64,000 bases of DNA, from the NCBI GenBank assembly GCA_044868005.1, contig JBIOVX010000162.1, positions 15,404-79,403 of the forward strand. Reading direction: 5' to 3'. The notes beneath the pieces are model-generated. The model was not told where the DNA came from, searched no databases, and was given only the letters and a program-made list of their open reading frames with translations. This document shows, in pieces, positions 49,348-59,380 of this stretch; positions within the stretch are counted from its first letter, which is position 1, and the number at the start of each line of letters is the position of its first letter. The translations under genes and the position numbers were made by a program. The DNA is from DATARR01 sp044868005. Lineage in GTDB: Bacteria; Acidobacteriota; Thermoanaerobaculia; Multivoradales; UBA5704.

Positions 49348-50847
49348 TCAAAGATCGCAGACCCGCTGCTGCACCGCGGCCGGGGCGGCCCCGGAGAGGT
49401 GCTCCAGGTAGGCCTCGGCGACGCTGGCGCGGAAGCGGGCCGCGAAGCCGTCGCAATAGTTGGAGTTGAACTCGCCGTTCTTTTCGAGAGCGAGGATGGC
49501 GCAGCCGCCGCCGCAGTGCAGGGAGAAACGGCAGCGGCGGCAGACCGGGTTGCTGGCCACCGTGCGGCTGCGCCAGATCTGCATTTGATCGAAACGGAAT
49601 TCGACCTCGCCCGCGGGCGTCACCTTGCCGATGCTGACCCGCGGATCTCCGGTGCGCTCCCAGCAGGTGTAGATGTCGCCGAACGGATCGAAGATGTACA
49701 TGCGGTCGTGGGCGCCGCAGAAGCTCGGCCGCAGAGTGGGGAGGACCTCGCGGCTGTCGCCGAAGATCTTCCGCGCTTTCGCCCGCATGCCCTCGTCGGG
49801 CCGCGCCAGCACCCGCAGGTTGGGGTGCTCCTCGCGCATCCTGGTCAGGGCCCGGTCGAGCTCCCAGGAGCTGAACGTGGTGCCCGCGTCGGTCTTGCCG
49901 TTGCCGGCCCGCACGGGCGAGGTATAGGCGCCGAAAGCGGGATGGCGGTCCCAGCCCCGCGCTACGATCTCGTCGGCCACGGCCGGCAGATCGCCGAGAT
50001 TGCGGCGGTCGACGTTCAGCCGCACGCTGACCGCCGCGCCCAGCTCGAGCGCCAGGGTGATGTTGGCGGCGATGCGCTCATACGAGCCCGAGCCGTCGGC
50101 GTACACCCGCCGCTGGTCGTGCTGCCGCGGCGGGCCGTCGAGCGTGATCTGCAGGCGCGCGATGCCGGCGGGCCCGAGCAGATCGCGATAGGCGTCGAGC
50201 TCGGTGCCGTTGGTGACGGCCCAGAAGTCCGCCTCGCCGGTTTCGAAAGCCCGGCCCAGGATGTGCTCGACGATCGGCCGGTTGGCGGCGAGCAACGGCT
50301 CGCCGCCGAAGAAGCCGATGTTGCGGCGCCGCGGCGCGTTTGGATCGAGGCCGTGCATCTCCTCGATCCGGGGCAGGGCGGCGAAGATGCGATCGACCAT
50401 GGGCCGGTGCATCGAGCGCAGCAGGTGCTTGAAGCTGCAATCGGTGCGCATGTGGTCCTGATAGCAGTAGGAGCACCGCAGGTTGCAGTCATACGTCGGC
50501 ATGAAGATGTAGCTGGGAGCCTGGCGGAGCGCCCGTTCGTGGAGCTTCACCACGAACCGCGAAAAAAAGGTTTCTTCCTCTTCGGGAGTGAGTTCGGTGA
50601 GATAGCCTTGAGCCTTGAGAAGGTCGACGGTCGCGTCCGCGACGTTGGCGGCGGCCGCCGCTTCCGGCTCCGGGCTCCACTCTCCGTACAGCGGCTTCGC
50701 GGGAGGTTTCGCGGCGCGCGCGCGCAGGTATTCGGCCACACCGGCGGAGACCCGATCATGCGCCCCGGTGTAGCCATGGACCAGGAGGACATCTTCACGG
50801 TTGTCCGGCAGTTTGACGAAGATCGTGTAGCTGCTCGTGCGAAGCAT
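49348..50847 (-). CDS. Radical SAM/SPASM peptide maturase
   Basis: A 499-aa protein. Residues 1-110 form a family-specific domain; the radical SAM motif is CNLRCSYC (Cys121, 125, 128). A full SPASM set follows: Cx12Gx4C (CGAHDRMYIFDPFGDIYTC), then CRRCRFSLHCGGGC (Cx2Cx5Cx3C) and a final Cys in NYCDGF. SPASM enzymes commonly make thioether or C-C crosslinks in RiPPs. Start ATG 50847 with GAGGGGGG upstream; an upstream frame extension is not conserved-looking. It is the first gene of a probable five-gene operon. Confidence 0.9.
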   Translation of the reverse strand: MLRTSSYTIFVKLPDNREDVLLVHGYTGAHDRVSAGVAEYLRARAAKPPAKPLYGEWSPEPEAAAAANVADATVDLLKAQGYLTELTPEEEETFFSRFVVKLHERALRQAPSYIFMPTYDCNLRCSYCYQDHMRTDCSFKHLLRSMHRPMVDRIFAALPRIEEMHGLDPNAPRRRNIGFFGGEPLLAANRPIVEHILGRAFETGEADFWAVTNGTELDAYRDLLGPAGIARLQITLDGPPRQHDQRRVYADGSGSYERIAANITLALELGAAVSVRLNVDRRNLGDLPAVADEIVARGWDRHPAFGAYTSPVRAGNGKTDAGTTFSSWELDRALTRMREEHPNLRVLARPDEGMRAKARKIFGDSREVLPTLRPSFCGAHDRMYIFDPFGDIYTCWERTGDPRVSIGKVTPAGEVEFRFDQMQIWRSRTVASNPVCRRCRFSLHCGGGCAILALEKNGEFNSNYCDGFAARFRASVAEAYLEHLSGAAPAAVQQRVCDL

Positions 50848-51147
50848 CGTGCCCCCCTCGGCTTTCGTTCGTTGGCTGGCTCGTGGCTTCTGACCGTCGC
50901 GCTCCGGCCCAGTGCAAAGGGTGGACCAGGCCGCAAAATCCAAGAAAAATGGAGGTTTCCAAGCCGGGAGGCCATAAGGGACTGCCGGTCCGGGTAAGCC
51001 GTTACTCAGGTATGAGTAAGCGCCTACCCTCCGGGGCTCGCCGGCAAAGGCAAGAACCCTTGCCAGGCATGGCATGGGGGCTGCACTGTCTATCGATATA
51101 CTGCGTTCGCACGCCTCCGGGCGAGACAGTCGCGGGAATCAAAAGAG
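50848..51147. promoter_or_regulatory. Divergent regulatory region between maturase and ABC genes
   Basis: This 300-bp region holds no gene. It contains a perfect palindrome TTACTCA-ggta-TGAGTAA (51002-51019), a good operator candidate. A TATACT -10-like hexamer at 51097-51102 faces the ABC genes, with an overlapping TATCGATA palindrome (51091-51098). No convincing -35 partner is seen. On the minus strand, toward the maturase, I see no strong promoter. Confidence 0.55.
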
Positions 51148-52749
51148 ATGTTGATCGCGATCGCCAAAAAGGAGCTTCTCCACCACCTCGCGAGTTTCCG
51201 TTTCTGGGTCGCCGCGTTGCTGACCGTCGTCCTGGCTTCCTCCTCCACGCTGATCGCCGCCAGAGACTACCGCCGGCGCCTAACGGACTACCGCGAACGG
51301 GCTGCAAGCCACCAGAGGTCGCTGCGGGCCGCCACGGTGTACTCCTATCTGCAGCCGATCGTGCTGCGTCCCCCGGAGCCGTTGAGCGTCCTGGACCAGG
51401 GCTTCGATCCCCACCTCGGCACCGACGTGGCGATCCATCCCTTTGCCATTCCGGCCGCGGCGACCGGCGGCCATCGCGGCAACGAGTTTCTGGTCTCCCT
51501 GCCCACCGCGGACCTGACGACCATCGTCAGCGTGGTCCTCGGGTTGTTGGCTCTGCTCCTCACTCACGATGCCATCACCGGCGAGAAGGAGGAGGGGATG
51601 CTGCGCACGGTCTTCGCGGCCGGGGCTGCGAAACGGAGCGTGCTCGCCGGCAAGCTCTTCGGCGGCCTTCTCACCGTCAGCCTGCCCTTGGGCGTCGGGG
51701 TGCTGCTCAGTCTGTCGCTTTTCCGTCTGGAGGTGGAGACCGCGTTCACGGCGGACCAGTGGCTCCGCATCGCGGGCCTGGTGTGTATGTATGGAATCTA
51801 TCTTTCCTTCATGCTCCTGGTGGGCCTTCTCATCTCGCTCCATGTCCGCAGCACGGCCAGAGCTCTCAGCGCCGCGATGCTCCTCTGGTTCGTGCTCACC
51901 ATCGTCGTACCCGGCGTGGCGTGGGCGGCGGCGAGGGATCTGGTGACGACCGAAGGCGCCAGGCGCAGCGCCGAGCGGAAGGTCGCGGAGCTCTCGGCCG
52001 AGCACGAGCGGCGCCTCGCACAGGAGCTCCGGCGCAAGCCGCTGCGCTCCGCTTTCAGCGGCCACACAGCGATGTCTTACCTCAGCGGCGGACAGCGGGC
52101 AGTGCGCTACCGCAACGGCTCCGCCGAGTACTACGACGCGCTCGCCGAGTACTATCGTTTCGAGGTGACCTCCGGTATCCAGCACGCGGCACGGGTTTTC
52201 GCCGTCCAGCAAGGTTATGAGCGGAGGCTGCGGACCGGCGAGCGGCTGGGCGCAGGGCTGGCGGCGCTCTCTCCCGCCTCCATCCTCGACCGCCTGTCGG
52301 AGACCTTCGCCGGCACCTCGATCGAGGAGTACGACCGCTTCCTGGAATCCTGCCGCCGTTATCGGCGGGCGCTCCTCGACTACCTCGATCGCAAGCAGGC
52401 CTTCCGCTCCTGGCGCTGGTTCACGGACGATGCGCCGGGCAAGCTCCGCCCATGGCCCGTCTACCTGGGTCTGCAACCGGACGAGGTCGATACGGCCGGC
52501 GCCCGGGCGCTCTTTGGACGCCTCGGCGAGCCCGGCATCGACGCTCGAGTGCGGCACGACCGCCAGGGGGCGGAGCGCGATCCCGCCCGGCGCCTCCGCC
52601 TGGACGACATGCCGGTCTTCAGTTACCGCGGCACCGACCTGCTCGTATCCCTGCACCGCGCGGCGGCCGGCGTCGGCGTCCTGCTGCTTCTCAATGTGCT
52701 CGCGGCGGCCGCGGCCTGGGCCCGCTTCCGGGACTACGAGCCGGGATAG
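51148..52749 (+). CDS. ABC-2-type permease, first
   Basis: A 533-aa protein with N-terminal TM helix (FWVAALLTVVLASSSTLIAA), a large external loop (residues ~45-130), and five further helices. The motif ITGEKEEGMLRTVFAAGAAK, then LAGKLFGGLL, is typical of ABC-2 permeases of gliding/DUF3526-like type. A C-terminal helix near residue 515 closes it. The ribosome site is weak. It overlaps no gene but is followed after 4 nt by the second permease. Confidence 0.85.
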   Translation: MLIAIAKKELLHHLASFRFWVAALLTVVLASSSTLIAARDYRRRLTDYRERAASHQRSLRAATVYSYLQPIVLRPPEPLSVLDQGFDPHLGTDVAIHPFAIPAAATGGHRGNEFLVSLPTADLTTIVSVVLGLLALLLTHDAITGEKEEGMLRTVFAAGAAKRSVLAGKLFGGLLTVSLPLGVGVLLSLSLFRLEVETAFTADQWLRIAGLVCMYGIYLSFMLLVGLLISLHVRSTARALSAAMLLWFVLTIVVPGVAWAAARDLVTTEGARRSAERKVAELSAEHERRLAQELRRKPLRSAFSGHTAMSYLSGGQRAVRYRNGSAEYYDALAEYYRFEVTSGIQHAARVFAVQQGYERRLRTGERLGAGLAALSPASILDRLSETFAGTSIEEYDRFLESCRRYRRALLDYLDRKQAFRSWRWFTDDAPGKLRPWPVYLGLQPDEVDTAGARALFGRLGEPGIDARVRHDRQGAERDPARRLRLDDMPVFSYRGTDLLVSLHRAAAGVGVLLLLNVLAAAAAWARFRDYEPG

Positions 52750-52753
52750 ATCG

Positions 52754-54244
52754 ATGGCACAGCACCTGAGAGACTTGTCGAAACCGGAGGCCGCCGCAGC
52801 CTTCCCGGTGCAGACCCCCGGCGGCGGGGATCCCAACCGGAGCGTCGTGATGACGGTCCTCCGGCACGAGCTCCGCCAGTTGAAGGGCAGCTTCCGCTTC
52901 AAAGCCTCGGCTTTCCTGCTCGTCTCGCTGATGACGCTGGCGGCGATGAGCTCGGCGGGCCGGTATCGAAGCGAGATCCGCGAGCAATCCCGGGCGGCGG
53001 ACGGCTATGCGCGGCAGCTCGCGGCAGCGACGGTCGATCAGGCGGCCGAGATGCTCCACCCGGCGATGCGGCCTCCCTGGCGGCTCGCGCTGGCGGTGGA
53101 CGGCGGCCAGGCAGGAACGCCCAATATCTACAGCCTGGCGCTCAGCGCCCTGGTAACCCCCAGACTCTGGCGGCTGCACAGCGGCAATTACCGGCTCCCC
53201 GACGCGGAGCCGCTCGACTGGATGTTCGTCATCCGCGTCGTGCTCCCGCTCTGTGCCGTCCTGCTGGGCTACAGCGCGGTCTGCGGGGAACGCCGGGCGG
53301 GCACCTTGCAGCTCCTGCTCTCTTACCCTGTCTCCTCTCGCAAGGTGTTCCTGGGCAAGTTCCTGGCGCTCTGGAGCTGCCTCGCCACGCCCTTCACGGC
53401 CGGAGCGTTCCTCAGCCTGCTGATCGCGGCTGGCCTGGGAATCCCGTTTCAGGCTCAGGATCTGACCAAGGCCCTGGCAGTGGCGCTGTTGGGTCTGTGG
53501 GCGGCGGCGTTCTTCGTCCTTGTCACCCTGCTCGTCTCCTCGCTGGCCGGCGATTCCTCGACCAGCCTCAGCATTCTGGCCTGGCTCTGGGTCACCGCCG
53601 TCATCGTGGTGCCGGCGGTGAGCGGCCTTCTTGCTCATCCCCTCCGTCCCATTCCAAGCGAGGAGGAGAGCGGCCGCGAAATGCGGCTCATCGATCAGCG
53701 GATCGCCCACGAGTACGCGGGCCGGGAAGGGCACTGGCGCCCTCCCGAGTGGGCATCGGCGGACGGCTTCGCCTGGGAATGGGCTTCGGCGGAAGCGGAG
53801 AACCGGCGTTCCGCGCAGCAGGAAGAGGTCCGCCGCCGCATTCTGCGGCGCAAGCTCGGGCAGGCCCGTCTGGCGAGGGCCCTCGCCTCGCTCTCGCCCG
53901 CCTATCTCATCGAGGACCTGGCCGAGCGCCTCACCGGCGCGGGACTGTGGCGGGACCAGAGCTTTCTCGAGCAGGCCTGGGTTTTCCGCTCGGTCCTGGC
54001 CAGCCGTCTGAGGTCTCTCGACGCCCGGGATCCGGACAGTCCGCACATCCTGTTCTTCAGCGGCTATCTGTCGCAACGCCCGCTCGCCCCGGACGCGATC
54101 GGGCGCTTCGCCTTCCGCGAGCGGGCGGTGCGCCAAGGCCTTGCCGGCGCGCGAGCGGTTCTGGCGCTCTTCGCCGTCGAGACGCTCACGCTCGCGGCAG
54201 CCGCCCTCTACTCCTTCTCCCGGTGCGAGGTGAATGAGCCGTGA
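52754..54244 (+). CDS. ABC-2-type permease, second
   Basis: A 496-aa permease related in layout to the first: KASAFLLVSLMTLAAMSSAG, external loop, then VCGERRAGTLQLLLSYPVSS and KVFLGKFLALWSC. A long cytosolic or external loop follows (residues ~310-450) before the final helix. Together the two can form a heterodimeric pore. Start ATG 52754 (MAQHLRDLSK) lies 4 nt after the preceding stop; the stop TGA overlaps the GTG start of the ATPase gene. Confidence 0.85.
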   Translation: MAQHLRDLSKPEAAAAFPVQTPGGGDPNRSVVMTVLRHELRQLKGSFRFKASAFLLVSLMTLAAMSSAGRYRSEIREQSRAADGYARQLAAATVDQAAEMLHPAMRPPWRLALAVDGGQAGTPNIYSLALSALVTPRLWRLHSGNYRLPDAEPLDWMFVIRVVLPLCAVLLGYSAVCGERRAGTLQLLLSYPVSSRKVFLGKFLALWSCLATPFTAGAFLSLLIAAGLGIPFQAQDLTKALAVALLGLWAAAFFVLVTLLVSSLAGDSSTSLSILAWLWVTAVIVVPAVSGLLAHPLRPIPSEEESGREMRLIDQRIAHEYAGREGHWRPPEWASADGFAWEWASAEAENRRSAQQEEVRRRILRRKLGQARLARALASLSPAYLIEDLAERLTGAGLWRDQSFLEQAWVFRSVLASRLRSLDARDPDSPHILFFSGYLSQRPLAPDAIGRFAFRERAVRQGLAGARAVLALFAVETLTLAAAALYSFSRCEVNEP

Positions 54245-54990
54245 TCGAGGCTATCGACCTGAGCAAACGCTATCCCAACGGCCATCTGGCGCTCGATGCC
54301 CTCAACCTGAGGGTCGAGGCGAGTGAGATCTACTGCCTGCTGGGCGTGAAAGGCTCCGGCAAGACCACGGCCGTCAACCTCTTCCTGGGCTTTACTCGGC
54401 CCACGGCCGGCACGGCATTGATCGACGGCATCGACGTGGCGCGGGAGCCCCTGCGCGCCCGGCAGAGGATCGCTTTCTTCGCGGATACGACGGCCTTCTA
54501 CCGCCGGCTGACGGCGCTCGACAATCTGGACTTTCTCGCTCGTCTCGGCGGCCGGCACGCCCCCACCCGCCATGACTGCGAGATGGCGCTGCGGGAAGTC
54601 GGGCTCCCCGAGGCGGCGTTCGGCCAGCGACTGTCGGAATTCAGTCCCGGCATGATCCGCAAGGTCGGCATCGCGGCGGCCTTGATCAAGCGGGCACCCG
54701 CCCTGCTTCTCGATCAGCCGCTCTCCGGCCTCGATCCGAAGTCGGCCGCCGAGCTGGTCGAGCTGCTGGAGGCCGTGCGGGACCAGGGCAAAGCTATCCT
54801 CATCACCATGCAGGATCTCTTCTGGGCGCGGCAGCTCGCCGACCGCATCGGGATTCTTCAGGAAGGCCGGCAGGCCCTGACGCGCACCCGGGAGGAGTTG
54901 CGGTACGAGAACCTCGAGAAGCTGTACCTCGACTACATGCGCGGCGGCTTGCGCTCCCAGGCGAAGATCGCGCCTCTCGGCTCCGCCTGA
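54241..54990 (+). CDS. ABC ATPase subunit with altered catalytic motifs
   Basis: A 249-aa ABC ATPase starting at GTG 54241. Walker A GVKGSGKTT (35-43) is intact and the signature region reads LSEFSPGMIRKVGI. Walker B is LLLDQP: the catalytic Glu is Gln159 (codon CAG). The switch-His position, usually THD, is TMQD with Gln191. The Q-loop region (IAFFADTTAFY) lacks the usual Gln. Nucleotide binding is likely, but hydrolysis may be weak or absent. It is surely co-expressed with the two permeases. Confidence 0.88.
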   Translation: MIEAIDLSKRYPNGHLALDALNLRVEASEIYCLLGVKGSGKTTAVNLFLGFTRPTAGTALIDGIDVAREPLRARQRIAFFADTTAFYRRLTALDNLDFLARLGGRHAPTRHDCEMALREVGLPEAAFGQRLSEFSPGMIRKVGIAAALIKRAPALLLDQPLSGLDPKSAAELVELLEAVRDQGKAILITMQDLFWARQLADRIGILQEGRQALTRTREELRYENLEKLYLDYMRGGLRSQAKIAPLGSA

Positions 54991-55010
54991 GAGGAGGAAC
55001 CCCAGGCCTT

Positions 55011-56414
55011 CTACGGCGCCCCCTCCTCCATCTCGTCGCCGGAAAGGCCGTACTGCCGCATCTTGTTGAACAGGGTCTTGCGGGAAACGCCCAGGCTCTC
55101 GGCGGTGGCGGTGCGGCTGCCCTGGTGCTCGGCAAGGCGGGAGAGGATCATGATCTTCTCGAGCCGCTCCGTGGCCTGGCTCACCGCATCCGTCAGCGTC
55201 AGGCGGGAGAGGTCAGAGGGGGAGGCCGGCGTCCTCTCCATCGACTCTCCCCGCACCCGGCCGGGCAGATCGGAGAGCGTCAGCACGTCCCCCTCACAGA
55301 GGATCATGGCCCGGCAGATGGTGTTCTCCAGCTCGCGCACGTTTCCCGGCCACTCGTACTCGCAGAGGAGCTGCCGGGCTTCCGGAGCCATCGCATGCAC
55401 GGCGAGACCCAGCTCCCGGTTGAAGCGGCCGAGAAAATGATCGATCAGGATCGGCAGGTCGGCTCGCCGCTCCCGCAGCGGCGGCAGGCGGGTGTGGACG
55501 ACGTTCAACCGCCAGAAGAGGTCCTCGCGGAAGCGGCCCTCCCGCGCTTCCTTCTCCAGGTCCTTGTTGGTGGCGGCGATCACGCGCACATCCACGGACC
55601 GCGGAGCGCGGGCGCCCAGGCGCTGGATCTGCTTCTCCTGCAGAACGCGCAGGAGCTTCGCCTGGGCATCGGGGGCGAGGTCCCCCACCTCGTCGAGAAA
55701 GAGGCTGCCGCCGTCCGCCTGCTCGAACCTTCCGGGGTGGGCCTCGCGGGCGTCGGTGAAGGCTCCCTTCTCATGGCCGAAAAACTCGGATTCGACGAGC
55801 GTCTGGGGAATGGCGCTGCAGTTGACGGCCACGAACGGGCCCTGGGACCGTTGACTGCGGCGGTGGATGGCCCGCGCCACCAGCTCCTTGCCGGTGCCCG
55901 ACTCGCCGGTCACCAGGACCGTGACGTCCACCCGCACGACCTTGGTCAGGAGGCGGAACACCTCCTGGATCTCCCGGCTGATGCCGACGATCTCGCCGAA
56001 ACCGTAGCGGGTTTCGAGATCCTCGCGCAGCGACTCGACCTCGGCGCTGAGCCGCCGCAGCTCGAGAGCGCGGTCGACGATCATCAGCAGCTCGTCGTTG
56101 TCGAAGGGCTTGGTCACATAGTCGCAGGCGCCCCGGCGCATGGCCTCCACCGCCGAGGAGATAGTGCCGTGCGCGGTCATCATGACGACGTCCAGCCGCG
56201 GGTTGAGGACGCGCAGGCGCTGCAGCGTCTCCAAACCGTCGATGCCGGGGAGCTTGAGATCGAGCAGCACGAGATCCGGCTTCACCTCCGGAAAACACGC
56301 GAGGGCCTCCTCGCCCGAGCCCGCACCCGTGACCCGGTGCCGGTGCTCCTGCAGCACCATGGCGAGGATGCGCCGGATCGGCTGCTCGTCGTCAACGATC
56401 AGGATGTTGGCCAT
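55011..56414 (-). CDS. Sigma-54-dependent response regulator (NtrC-like)
   Basis: A 467-aa regulator. Receiver domain with Asp52 as the phosphorylation site (LVLLDLKLPG); AAA+ domain with GESGTGKE (170-177) and the sigma-54 contact loop GAFTDA (217-222); C-terminal Fis-type HTH (SRTATAESLGVSRKTLFNKM). It activates sigma-54 promoters when phosphorylated. The ATG at 56414 overlaps the kinase gene by 16 nt, so the partner kinase is clear. No target is identified; the adjacent ABC genes are candidates. Confidence 0.93.
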   Translation of the reverse strand: MANILIVDDEQPIRRILAMVLQEHRHRVTGAGSGEEALACFPEVKPDLVLLDLKLPGIDGLETLQRLRVLNPRLDVVMMTAHGTISSAVEAMRRGACDYVTKPFDNDELLMIVDRALELRRLSAEVESLREDLETRYGFGEIVGISREIQEVFRLLTKVVRVDVTVLVTGESGTGKELVARAIHRRSQRSQGPFVAVNCSAIPQTLVESEFFGHEKGAFTDAREAHPGRFEQADGGSLFLDEVGDLAPDAQAKLLRVLQEKQIQRLGARAPRSVDVRVIAATNKDLEKEAREGRFREDLFWRLNVVHTRLPPLRERRADLPILIDHFLGRFNRELGLAVHAMAPEARQLLCEYEWPGNVRELENTICRAMILCEGDVLTLSDLPGRVRGESMERTPASPSDLSRLTLTDAVSQATERLEKIMILSRLAEHQGSRTATAESLGVSRKTLFNKMRQYGLSGDEMEEGAP

Positions 56415-57682
56415 GTCGCCGCAGGGACGAGGGGAAGGCGGACCGCAGCCGTGGTGCCTTTCCCGACCTCGCTCTCCAGTTGGATGACGCCTTCGTGCTG
56501 CTCGACGATGCCGTGACAGATCGCGAGGCCCAGACCGGTCCCGTCCCGCTTGGTGGTGTAGAAAGGATCGAAGACCTTCCGCAACTGCTCGGCCGGGATT
56601 CCCGCTCCGGTATCCTCGATCCGCACCTGGACCCAAGGAGCTTCGTCCCGCCCGCCCTGCGGCGACCAGGGCGTCGCCGTCACGCGGAGGTGTCCTCCTG
56701 CGGGCATCGATTGCAGGGCGTTGATCAGCAAGTTGAGGAAGACCTGCTTCAACTGGCCGGCATCTCCGAGGACGCGCAGCCCGCCGCCGGCGAGCCGACT
56801 GTGGATCTCCACCCCCTGCTCGGCGGCTCGCGCCTGCACCAGATGGATGGCCTTGACCAGGGGCTCCAGCAGCTCGATCTCCGATTTCCGCAGCTCCCCC
56901 GAACGGCTGAGGCTCAGCAGACCTCCAACGGTGCTGTTGATGCGGTCCACCTCGCTCAGGAGCTCCTCAATGAGTTGGTGCTTCGACTCACCCGGAGCGA
57001 GCTCACGGAGCAGGTACTGCATCGTCGAGCGGATCGCCGTGAGAGGATTCCGGATCTCATGGGCGACGCCCGCCGCGAGCTGGCCTACCGCCGCCAGCCG
57101 CTCGGCCCGGTAGAGGCGGTCCAGGCGCTCGCGCTGGGAACGGTAGAGCTCGGCGTTCTCGAAAGCCAAGCTGGCCTGCGAAGCCAGAAAGCTCAGCAGC
57201 TCGATGTCGTTCCGGCCGAGCTCCCAGCGCGGCCGGTCGGCGCCGAGGAGAAGAATCCCGGTGAGCCGATTGAGGGAGATCATCGGCACCACGAGATTCA
57301 GACGCAGGCGGTCGAGGAGCTCCCTTTCCAGCGGGTCCAGATACTCATGGACGCCGGGCTGACGGTTGAGAATGAGGCAGGACTCGTTCACCGACAGCCA
57401 CCGCGCGAGCTTGCCGCGGCCCGGCATCTGCAATCCCTTCAACTCAGCTTCGACCAGGCCGAAGGAAAACCCGGGTATGAAGCTCGCCGTGGTCCGGTCC
57501 GCCTCGAGGATCACCATGCGATCGGGATCGAACAGCTCCCGGATGCGGGCCGCAACGCTGGCTTCCAGGGCCTCACGATCGACGATCAAAGCCAGCGAGC
57601 GGCTGAATTCCTGGAAAGCCCGACGGTTCACCCGCCGCCGGCGGAGGCGTCCGATGATCCCTTCGATAAGGCCCGGCTGCAT
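56399..57682 (-). CDS. GAF-domain sensor histidine kinase
   Basis: A 427-aa soluble kinase, no membrane helix. Residues ~20-185 form a GAF domain; HisKA contains GVAHEIRNPLTAI with His208; the HATPase domain shows NLLINALQSMPAGG, DTGAGIP and GTGLGLAICHG. It phosphorylates the overlapping NtrC-like regulator. The signal, sensed in the cytoplasm, is unknown. Start ATG 57682. Confidence 0.92.
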   Translation of the reverse strand: MQPGLIEGIIGRLRRRRVNRRAFQEFSRSLALIVDREALEASVAARIRELFDPDRMVILEADRTTASFIPGFSFGLVEAELKGLQMPGRGKLARWLSVNESCLILNRQPGVHEYLDPLERELLDRLRLNLVVPMISLNRLTGILLLGADRPRWELGRNDIELLSFLASQASLAFENAELYRSQRERLDRLYRAERLAAVGQLAAGVAHEIRNPLTAIRSTMQYLLRELAPGESKHQLIEELLSEVDRINSTVGGLLSLSRSGELRKSEIELLEPLVKAIHLVQARAAEQGVEIHSRLAGGGLRVLGDAGQLKQVFLNLLINALQSMPAGGHLRVTATPWSPQGGRDEAPWVQVRIEDTGAGIPAEQLRKVFDPFYTTKRDGTGLGLAICHGIVEQHEGVIQLESEVGKGTTAAVRLPLVPAATWPTS

Positions 57683-57859
57683 TGCGGGCAGATGATACTC
57701 CTTCGCAAGTACGGCATTCAGCCGGAATGCCCGCGCTCATCGCGTTGACGATTGAAAAGCAACTTCTTATAAAAGCTTTTTATATGGAGAAACCCTTGCT
57801 GTCTTCCCGGACGAATCCGGGCTAGAATCGCCGGCGATCCCAAGCTGGGAAAAGCCCCC

Positions 57860-59376
<1,517 letters not shown>

Positions 59377-59380
<4 letters not shown>

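Noticed and set aside
49126..50847. Assignment of the SPASM pair to the mycofactocin system
   Set aside because: The peptide ends in CNVYAPPPPPR rather than the IDGMCGVY-type end, and no mftB, mftD, mftE or mftF homologue is present.
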